This document shows, in pieces, positions 6,679-11,629 of a stretch of DNA of 11,629 nt. Source of the stretch: JBJHBP01 sp050485645 (lineage in GTDB: Bacteria > Pseudomonadota > Gammaproteobacteria > Steroidobacterales > Rariloculaceae); the NCBI GenBank assembly GCA_050485645.1, contig JBJHBT010000056.1, positions 1-11,629 of the forward strand, read 5' to 3'. A model generated the notes under the pieces. That model saw nothing but the letters and a program-made list of their open reading frames with translations. It ran no database searches and was not told where the DNA came from. Every line of letters starts with the position of its first letter. Positions within the stretch are counted from its first letter, which is position 1. A program made the translations under genes and the position numbers.

Positions 6679-8043
6679 TCATTTCGTCGGCCTTTTCCAT
6701 CCGCTGATGGTGCTCTGCCTCACGCGCGCCAGCGTGAGTTCACCCGCTTCGGCATCGCGTGTGATCGTCGAGCCGGCGCCGATGGTGGCGTGCTCACCAA
6801 CGCTGACCGGCGCCACCAGCATCACGCCCGAACCGATGAATGCATCATCGCCGATGCGGGTCTGATGCTTGAACGCGCCATCGTAATTGCAGGTGATGGT
6901 GCCGGCGCCGACGTTCACGTGGCTGCCGATGTCGGCATCGCCAATGTACGAGAGATGGTTCACCTTGCTGCCAGCGGCGATGCGGCTTTTCTTGATCTCG
7001 ACGAAGTTGCCCACCTTGACGGTGTCGGCGAGTACGGTGCCGGGACGCAGACGTGCATAGGGACCCAGGTCGCAGTCGGCCCCCGCGCTGCTGTCGTCGA
7101 TGAGACTGTACGGATGTACGGTGGTGCCCGCGCCCAGCCGGGCATTGCGGATCACGCAGTGAGCACCGATCCGCACGCGATCTTCCAGCACCACGTCGCC
7201 TTCGAAGACGACGCCGACATCGATGAACACGTCGCGGCCGGTTCGCAGCGTGCCGCGCACATCGATGCGCAGCGGATCGGCCAGCGTCACGCCATGCTGC
7301 ATCAGCTCTGTGGCAATGCGCCGCTGGATGACACGCTCGGCACCGGCAAGCTGCATGCGATCATTGATGCCCAGCACCGCGTCCGGTTCCGCAGCGATCA
7401 TCGCGCTCACCGGCACACCGTCATCCACCGCCATGGCGACAATGTCGGTGAGGTAGTACTCACCCTGTGCGTTGCTGTTACCCAGCCGTGCCAGCCAGCG
7501 CCGGAGGTCGACGGCATTCGCCGCCAGCAGTCCGCTGTTGATCTCGCATACCGCGCGCTGTTCGGTTGTGGCGTCCCTGTCCTCGACGATGCCGCGCACC
7601 GCACCGTGGCCGTCACGCAGTACGCGCCCGTAACCGGTCGGGTCGTCCAGGCGCGCGCTGATCAGCGCCAGGTCGTTGCGCACCTCGTGCGACTCGCCGG
7701 CCACGTCCTGAAGCGTCGCGACGTTCACCAGCGGCACATCGCCATACAGCACCAGCACGCGATGGCCATCGGCAATGCCGGGCATGGCCTGGGCAACCGC
7801 ATGGCCGGTACCGAGCTGTTCGGCCTGCAGCACCCAGCTCAGATCGGCGTCGGCGAAGGCTTCGCGCACGCGCCCGCCGCCGTGGCCGAACACCACGTGA
7901 ATCGAATCCGGACTGAGCTGTCTGGCGGTCCGGATCACATGCGCAAGCATCGGCTGCCCGGCGAGCGGTTGCAGCACCTTCGGCAGGTCCGAATGCATGC
8001 GTTTTCCCTGGCCGGCGGCCAGAATGACGACGCTGAGTGGCAA
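6679..8043 (-). CDS. glmU: Bifunctional GlmU (N-acetyltransferase / uridylyltransferase)
   Basis: GlmU acetylates glucosamine-1-phosphate and then transfers UMP from UTP to give UDP-GlcNAc, the precursor of peptidoglycan and lipopolysaccharide. The N-terminal nucleotidyltransferase domain shows LAAGQGKRM at about residue 8, DLPKVL, QLGTGHAV, YGDVPL near 100 and YYLTDI near 220. The C-terminal left-handed beta-helix (about 250-454) shows the hexapeptide pattern and acetyltransferase signatures GNFVEIKKS, VNHLSYIGD and GAGTITCNYDG. The chosen start is TTG at 8043, giving 454 residues (E. coli 456) and placing LSVVILAAG at the very N-terminus as in the family; GGGA purine boxes lie just upstream. 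The frame stays open to a GTG at 8115, but that would add 24 unconserved residues and lies upstream of the best promoter candidate. It is the first gene of the probable glmU-glmS operon. Confidence 0.97.
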   Translation of the reverse strand: MPLSVVILAAGQGKRMHSDLPKVLQPLAGQPMLAHVIRTARQLSPDSIHVVFGHGGGRVREAFADADLSWVLQAEQLGTGHAVAQAMPGIADGHRVLVLYGDVPLVNVATLQDVAGESHEVRNDLALISARLDDPTGYGRVLRDGHGAVRGIVEDRDATTEQRAVCEINSGLLAANAVDLRRWLARLGNSNAQGEYYLTDIVAMAVDDGVPVSAMIAAEPDAVLGINDRMQLAGAERVIQRRIATELMQHGVTLADPLRIDVRGTLRTGRDVFIDVGVVFEGDVVLEDRVRIGAHCVIRNARLGAGTTVHPYSLIDDSSAGADCDLGPYARLRPGTVLADTVKVGNFVEIKKSRIAAGSKVNHLSYIGDADIGSHVNVGAGTITCNYDGAFKHQTRIGDDAFIGSGVMLVAPVSVGEHATIGAGSTITRDAEAGELTLARVRQSTISGWKRPTK

Positions 8044-8072
8044 GATCCCGAGTCCCGTAAACCGATCCGCGC

Positions 8073-8103
8073 ATGATAGCGCGACAGGCGCGGACGGGCT
8101 CAA
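8073..8103 (-). promoter_or_regulatory. Candidate sigma-70 promoter for glmU-glmS
   Basis: On the minus strand, TTGAGC (8103-8098, 4 of 6) and TATCAT (8078-8073, 5 of 6) are separated by 19 bases, slightly longer than the usual 17. Transcription would begin near 8066, giving a leader of about 20 bases before the TTG start at 8043. The placement supports the shorter GlmU start. This is a consensus match only. Confidence 0.35.
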
Positions 8104-8237
8104 GCATCGGTTCACGTAGCGTTGCGCGGCGGCCCGGATCGCAGCCGGCCGGCGCCCGCGGGAACAAGCGGGTTCGCATGCCCGCGCCCCTGACAGTACT
8201 ATCGCTGGGACGATGTGACCTGTTCGAGGGGGTTGAG

Positions 8238-8792
8238 ATGAACCGACTGCTCGTTTTCTGTCTTGTGCTGCTGCTGCCGCTGGGCCTGCAGGCCGGGCGC
8301 TATCCGGAAGGCTATGCCGAGGACCGCGCTGCCATTGTCGATCTGCTGGGCCGCTACGTGCTGGCGATGGACTTTTTCGATGCCGATGGCTATGCGGAGG
8401 TGTTCGCCGAGGACGGCGTGCTGGACTGGGCGCGTGGCACGGTGGAAGGTCGCGAAGCGATTCGTGAATTCATGGCCAGCCGCACCTACGACTTCACGCG
8501 CGGCGCGGCCGAGGTGACGACACCGGACGGCAGGGACTGGCCGTCGACCGTCCGCCACCTGATCACCAATCAGGTGATCACCGTCGAAGGCGACACTGCG
8601 CGCGCACTGTCCTACTGGATTCAGTTCAACAACAACGCCCGGCGCGATGAGGTCGAATGGATGCTGTTCGGCTCCTGGGACGACGAGTTGGTGAAGATCG
8701 ACGGCGAGTGGTTCTTCAAGGTCCACAAGATCTACAACGAAGGCAACCCGAACCGATTCATTGCCGGAGAACCGAATCCGGCACGGGAGTGA
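8238..8792 (+). CDS. Exported SnoaL/NTF2-like protein
   Basis: This is a 184-residue protein with a Sec signal peptide (hydrophobic residues 4-18, likely cleavage after LQA at 19), so it acts outside the cytoplasm. The mature part is a single NTF2-like cone-shaped alpha+beta domain of the SnoaL_4 type. An N-terminal helix (DRAAIVDLLGRYVLAMDFFD, 29-48) is followed by FAEDGVLDW (56-64), GREAIREFM (71-79), RHLITNQVI (106-114) and strands ending in DGEWFFKVHKI (155-165). Family members include hydratases, isomerases, cyclases and ligand-binding proteins. Secreted copies are common and mostly unassigned, so no reaction is proposed. The frame is open upstream to 8073, but the ATG at 8238 is chosen because AGGGGG lies a few bases before it and it opens the signal peptide. 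The gene diverges from glmU and is followed by the decayed quinoprotein fragment. Confidence 0.87.
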   Translation: MNRLLVFCLVLLLPLGLQAGRYPEGYAEDRAAIVDLLGRYVLAMDFFDADGYAEVFAEDGVLDWARGTVEGREAIREFMASRTYDFTRGAAEVTTPDGRDWPSTVRHLITNQVITVEGDTARALSYWIQFNNNARRDEVEWMLFGSWDDELVKIDGEWFFKVHKIYNEGNPNRFIAGEPNPARE

Positions 8793-8834
8793 ACGCCATC
8801 GCGCCCGCCTGATGGCCGCGGCCCGGCACCGCGG

Positions 8835-9029
8835 GGCACTGATCAGCGCAGCGGCGGCGTGCTTTGGTCGGCGGAGGTGGCGCCATGGCGGGAGGGCTAC
8901 AGCATCACGAGCGCGCCGCTGTACTACGAAGGGCTCGTGATCAGCGGCGCCACCGGCGCCTACCGGCGGCACTTCCAGCAGATCCAGCACGACATCTGAG
9001 ACTATGACGCGCCCAATTCGGCCACGCCT
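8835..9029 (+). pseudogene. Relic of a PQQ-dependent (quinoprotein) dehydrogenase
   Basis: One reading frame gives about 54 residues, then TGA at 8997-8999, then about 10 more. It carries two family landmarks of the eight-bladed PQQ dehydrogenases. SGGVLWSAEV followed by GYSITSAPLYYEGLVISGA resembles the propeller segment 'TGKxLW...GYSxTxAPLVVxDxVIxG'. YRRHFQQIQHDI, stop, DYDAPN resembles 'xWHFQQxHHDxWDYDxPN'. In intact enzymes these two segments are normally far apart, roughly 100 residues, so an internal deletion has joined them. The stop falls exactly where the family has Trp, which suggests TGG mutated to TGA. The N-terminal blades and the rest of the enzyme are missing. I find no start codon with a ribosome-binding site. 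It begins 42 bases after the SnoaL-like gene on the same strand, so the two may once have been adjacent parts of a larger locus. Confidence 0.62.
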
Positions 9030-9094
9030 ATACGCCCGAAACGCTCCGCGACGTCATCGCCTGGCTCATGGCGATGCTGGAGGAGCGTCGCTGA
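9008..9094 (+). pseudogene. Short C-terminal gene fragment of unknown origin
   Basis: In a different frame from the quinoprotein relic, bases 9008-9094 encode a helical, protein-like end containing YTPETLRDVIAWL, followed by MAMLEERR and a stop. No start codon with a ribosome-binding site precedes it. It could be the frameshifted C-terminus of the same dead dehydrogenase, for example a fused cytochrome c-like tail, or the last residues of another deleted gene. It overlaps the 3' end of the opposing lysR gene by 29 bases. Confidence 0.3.
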
Positions 9095-10013
9095 CTGTTG
9101 CGGCACACAGTTGGCGCGTTCTGTCGCGGAAAATGCTGGCCAGACACTGGACGCCGGACCCTGACGCCTCGCGATCGGCAAAGATCAGGTACAGATCAAG
9201 GAAGCGCTGGTGGCCTTCGCCCAACGGCAACGGCTTGAGAATGCCTGCGTCCAGTTCGCTGCGAATCTTGTCTTCCAGCAGCCAGGCGAAACCATAGCCT
9301 CGGCATACCGCACCGATCGAGGTCGCCATGCTGGTAACCGTCCATCGCTGCTGCACGTCCACGGTGTAGGTTCTGTCACTGCGCCGCACGGCCGTGTCGC
9401 GCACCACCACGTGGCGATGTTTGCGCAGATCGCGCAGTGACAGCTCGCGTCCCAGCTGGTGCAGCGGATGATCCGGGTGGGCAACCGGAACGATGCGCGC
9501 AGCACGCTGCAGGATCTCCCCGGCATAGCCCGGCGGCTGCCGCGGCAGGATCGCCAGATCCACACGGCCCTGCAGCAGAAGTTCTTCTCCGCCTCCGAGC
9601 ACCGTCTCATGGACGTTGATCCGCGTCTGCGGGCTGTTCCTGCCGAACTCATCCAGACATTCGAGCATCAGCCAGGCCGGGAACATGACTTCCACCGCGA
9701 TTGCGATCTCGCTTTCCCAGCCGGCCGACGCCCTTGCCACCGCCCGCTCCATGTTCAGCGAGTCCTCCAGCAACTGCCGCGCACGCTGATACAGCATCCT
9801 GCCGACAGGGGTCAGCACCGCCCTGCGGCCCTGGATCGTGAAGACCTTCACGTCCAGCACATGTTCGAGCTTCTGCACCGCGTAGGTGATCGAGGACTGG
9901 CTCTTGTGCAGTGCCTCGGCGGCCTGCACGTAGCCCCCGGTGTCCACGACCGCCACCAGACTGCGCCACTGATCAAGGCTGATGTGCGGAACTGCGACGT
10001 GTACGTTGTCCAT
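9066..10013 (-). CDS. LysR-type transcriptional regulator
   Basis: This 315-residue cytoplasmic DNA-binding regulator has a winged helix-turn-helix at residues 12-71. The recognition region reads GGYVQAAEALHKSQSSITYA, followed by KLEHVLDVKVF and LTPVG, which is typical of the family. A linker helix (72-95) leads to a periplasmic-binding-like effector domain (about 100-300), with GRVDLAILP marking its usual core. It diverges from the azoreductase gene. Divergent LysR regulators usually control their neighbour, so an inducer such as a quinone, azo compound or electrophile is a reasonable inference, but the ligand is not known. The ATG at 10013 has no Shine-Dalgarno sequence, and an inverted repeat begins at the base next to it, so repressor binding there could also block its own expression. 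No better in-frame start is available just downstream. The C-terminal codons overlap the short gene fragment on the other strand. Confidence 0.96.
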   Translation of the reverse strand: MDNVHVAVPHISLDQWRSLVAVVDTGGYVQAAEALHKSQSSITYAVQKLEHVLDVKVFTIQGRRAVLTPVGRMLYQRARQLLEDSLNMERAVARASAGWESEIAIAVEVMFPAWLMLECLDEFGRNSPQTRINVHETVLGGGEELLLQGRVDLAILPRQPPGYAGEILQRAARIVPVAHPDHPLHQLGRELSLRDLRKHRHVVVRDTAVRRSDRTYTVDVQQRWTVTSMATSIGAVCRGYGFAWLLEDKIRSELDAGILKPLPLGEGHQRFLDLYLIFADREASGSGVQCLASIFRDRTRQLCAATVSDAPPASP

Positions 10014-10037
10014 ATATCTAATGATCCGATTGGATAT
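10014..10037. promoter_or_regulatory. Likely LysR operator in the lysR-azoR intergenic region
   Basis: The arms ATATCTAAT (10014-10022) and ATTGGATAT (10029-10037) are inverted repeats matching at 8 of 9 positions, with GATCCG between them. The AT-rich dyad is of the size and type bound by LysR regulators (T-N11-A class). It touches the lysR start codon on one side. On the other side an AT-rich stretch holds TATATT (10056-10061, 5 of 6 to a -10 box), which could serve azoR; no good -35 box is present at the right spacing, as is common for LysR-activated promoters. Single-site binding is inferred and the transcription starts are unknown. Confidence 0.55.
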
Positions 10038-10152
10038 AGCTTATCTATCTATTTTTATATTTATGCAGCCAATGCTGCAATGCTCCCAGGCCAATTCATC
10101 AGCGATCGCAATGGGTACCGATTCCATTGCACACGGTTCAGGGAGACATCAG

Positions 10153-10818
10153 ATGACCACCTTACTCAGCATCCGCAGCAGTCTGTTCAATGGTCACGGG
10201 CAGTCATCCGTGCTCGCGCAACGCTTCATCGAGGGCTGGCGGGCGCAGACCGCAGACGGCAGTGTCGTAAGCCGGGATCTGGCGAAGGATCCGGTGCCGC
10301 ACCTCAGCCCGGCGCGACTCCAGGCCTTCATGACACCGGCGGAAGAAAGAAGCGCGGAACAGCAGGATACGGTCGACTTTTCGGATGCGCTGATCGGCGA
10401 ACTGAAGGGTGCCGACGTTGTTGTCCTTGCGATTCCGATGTACAACTTCAATGTGCCGTCGGTTCTGCATGCGTACTTCGATCACATCGCGCGTGCCGGA
10501 GTCACTTTCCGCTATACGGCCGAGGGCTCGGAGGGGCTTGTCAAGGGAAAACGGGCTTACGTGTTCATTGCCAGCGGCGGCCTGCATGGAGAAGACCATT
10601 CGCTGCCGCGCTTCGTGCGCCAGTTTCTCGAGCTCATCGGCATCGTCGACGTGCAGTTTATTCACGCCGAAGGACTGGCGGTTTCAGAGGAACTCAAAGC
10701 GAAAGGGCTGGCTGCCGCGGAAGGGCGCATCGAAGCGCTGCTGGAAGCCGTGAGTGTCCACGCGCTTGTTCCGCAATCCGGCGAAAAACGCGGCAATGAC
10801 GAGACGCTTCGCGGCTGA
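10153..10818 (+). CDS. azoR: FMN-dependent NADH-azoreductase (flavodoxin-like quinone reductase)
   Basis: AzoR-family enzymes are cytoplasmic FMN dimers that use NADH to reduce quinones by two electrons, and also azo dyes, protecting against electrophile and thiol stress. The match to E. coli AzoR is clear: an N-terminal strand followed by a phosphate-loop-like segment (SSLFNGHGQS, 9-18), RDLAKDPVPHL (41-51), the FMN-binding PMYNFNVPS (95-103), YFDHIARAGVTFRYT (108-122), GLVKGKRAYV (128-137) and SGGLH (141-145). The protein has 221 residues against 201 in E. coli; the excess is mainly a polar C-terminal tail after 200. The frame is open far upstream, but the ATG at 10153 is chosen because AGGGAG lies 7 bases before it and the flavodoxin fold begins at once. 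It is probably controlled by the divergent LysR gene. Its stop is 3 bases from that of the convergent DUF411 gene. Confidence 0.94.
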   Translation: MTTLLSIRSSLFNGHGQSSVLAQRFIEGWRAQTADGSVVSRDLAKDPVPHLSPARLQAFMTPAEERSAEQQDTVDFSDALIGELKGADVVVLAIPMYNFNVPSVLHAYFDHIARAGVTFRYTAEGSEGLVKGKRAYVFIASGGLHGEDHSLPRFVRQFLELIGIVDVQFIHAEGLAVSEELKAKGLAAAEGRIEALLEAVSVHALVPQSGEKRGNDETLRG

Positions 10819-10821
10819 CAG

Positions 10822-11364
10822 CTAGGCGCCTGCGTGGTGCGCAAACACCTCGCTGGCGCCTTCGGCACCAAACAGGATCACATCGTAGGGGTCACGCCGG
10901 TCGCCGACTTCCATGCCCGGCGAGCCGATCGGCATTCCGGGTACGGCGATGCCGGTGCCGGCCGGGCGGCGTTCCAGCAGCCGGCGCACGTCGGCGGCGG
11001 GAATATGGCCCTCCACCACATAGCCGTCCGTAACCCCGGTATGACAGGACCACAGTTCCCGCGGGATACCGAGTTCGCGCTTGATATCGTCCAGCGCCAG
11101 CACATCGTGATCATGCGTCTCCACTTCGAAACCCGCTTCCACGAGATGCTCGACCCATAGGCCGCAGCACCCGCAGGTTGGCGTCTTGTGGACAACGATG
11201 CGTGGCGCCGCCTGCGCGAATGCGTTGCGGAGAGAGACTGTTGCCGCGCCGGCGAGGCCGACCGCGAGCGCGGCCTGCAGCAACTGGCGACGTGCCGGTT
11301 GCGCGCATCCGGGATTGCGCCTGATCTGCCGGTGTCGGTCTGGCTGCTGCCGGTCTGTGTTCAT
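10822..11364 (-). CDS. DUF411 (CopG-type) copper-associated periplasmic protein
   Basis: This 180-residue exported protein belongs to the DUF411 family, whose characterised member CopG binds a cysteine-bridged copper cluster and is tied to copper resistance. The conserved features are VVHKTPTCGCCGLWVEHL (57-74, cysteines 64, 66 and 67), C107 in WSCHTG, GYVVEGHIPA (114-123) and VPGMPIGSPGME (141-152). The N-terminus has a long polar region, then ARRQLLQ (24-30) before a hydrophobic stretch and AFAQ. This looks like a Tat-type signal, though the residue before RR is Ala and there is no Phe, so Sec export is possible. The ATG at 11364 is preferred over the GTG at 11385 because GGAG precedes it by about 8 bases. 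No copper efflux or copper-oxidase gene is in the window. The gene is convergent with azoR, with no terminator between them. A role in periplasmic copper handling is inferred from the family. Confidence 0.93.
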   Translation of the reverse strand: MNTDRQQPDRHRQIRRNPGCAQPARRQLLQAALAVGLAGAATVSLRNAFAQAAPRIVVHKTPTCGCCGLWVEHLVEAGFEVETHDHDVLALDDIKRELGIPRELWSCHTGVTDGYVVEGHIPAADVRRLLERRPAGTGIAVPGMPIGSPGMEVGDRRDPYDVILFGAEGASEVFAHHAGA

Positions 11365-11560
11365 CGTGACTCCGTGGAAGGCCACATTCGAGGTTGCCTA
11401 CAAAGTAGAGGAATCGCGGTGGTCGGCGCAAGGGCAGAGGCGAGGGTGGGACGATTCGCGTGACCTGAGGTGGCGCCTGACACCCCGATCGTGCTTCGTT
11501 TCGGGTGGTTCACGAACGTGAGTCAACGTCAAAGCCGGGCCGTGGAGGGGGCGTTTCGCT

Positions 11561-11629
11561 GTTCGGGGCGTCCGCGGCCATGGATGGCCGCGGCCGAGGC
11601 GCATGGACGCTCTTCCGCCGTCCCCGAAC
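11561..11629. repeat. Nested palindromic element in intergenic DNA
   Basis: Three sets of inverted repeats are nested here. The outer arms are GTTCGGGG (11561-11568) and CCCCGAAC (11622-11629). A middle pair, GCGTCC (11568-11573) and GGACGC (11605-11610), shares one base with the left outer arm. The core is CCGCGGCCAT (11572-11581) and ATGGCCGCGG (11584-11593), a perfect 10-base dyad with 2 bases between. The alternatives compete in part, so more than one fold is possible. No T-tract is visible, so it is not a standard terminator. Its form suggests a dispersed intergenic repeat, a structured RNA end, or a protein-binding site. The element may extend past the window. Confidence 0.7.

Noticed and set aside
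8044..8115. N-terminal extension of GlmU to GTG at 8115
   Set aside because: The added residues are unlike the family N-terminus, and the region contains the best promoter match for the operon.
9982..10152. Longer azoreductase start upstream of 10153
   Set aside because: The extra residues cover the operator and the AT-rich promoter region. The ATG at 10153 has a good ribosome-binding site and matches the family N-terminus.
11398..11408. Small dyad CTAC-AAA-GTAG upstream of the DUF411 gene
   Set aside because: With arms of only 4 bases it is expected by chance, and it does not match the copper-regulator boxes I know (CueR or CopY type).

Overview
The window looks like chromosomal DNA of a GC-rich gammaproteobacterium. 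The evidence is the glmU-glmS pair, the E. coli-like AzoR and GlmS sequences, and an integron integrase of the long environmental type. I cannot name the genus from sequence alone. No tRNA, rRNA, transposase or CRISPR array was seen.

Region 1 (1-2200) is the front end of a chromosomal integron. A long integron integrase (intI, 805-2196, +) is preceded by an attI-like region. On the opposite strand, reading away from intI, lies a gene for a small HEAT-repeat protein (90-635, -). A core-site match (GTTGGGT on the minus strand, 665-659) sits between them, and a foldable attC-like sequence follows the gene and runs off the left edge (52-1). This is the expected layout of intI, attI and first cassette, so the HEAT protein is probably the first gene cassette of an array continuing to the left.

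Region 2 (2260-4560) holds a strong bidirectional terminator and a gene for a large secreted calcineurin-like metallophosphoesterase (2353-4548, -). That gene has an unusual TTG start and a proline-rich, basic C-terminal tail.

Region 3 (4759-8103) is the housekeeping glmU-glmS pair (both -). It makes glucosamine-6-phosphate and UDP-N-acetylglucosamine for peptidoglycan and lipopolysaccharide. GlmU most likely starts at a TTG at 8043, just downstream of a possible promoter.

Region 4 (8238-9094) has an exported SnoaL/NTF2-like protein (+), followed by the decayed remains of a PQQ-dependent dehydrogenase. The relic has an internal deletion and a probable TGG-to-TGA nonsense change.

Region 5 (9066-11364) has a LysR regulator (-) diverging from an FMN-dependent NADH-azoreductase (+). 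An inverted repeat touching the lysR start codon is a likely operator. A DUF411 (CopG-type) copper-associated periplasmic protein (-) ends 3 bases from the azoreductase stop. The right edge (11561-11629) is a nested palindromic element of unknown role.

The most interesting part is the integron: an integrase with two N-terminal helical domains, next to a cassette-borne HEAT-repeat protein of unknown function.
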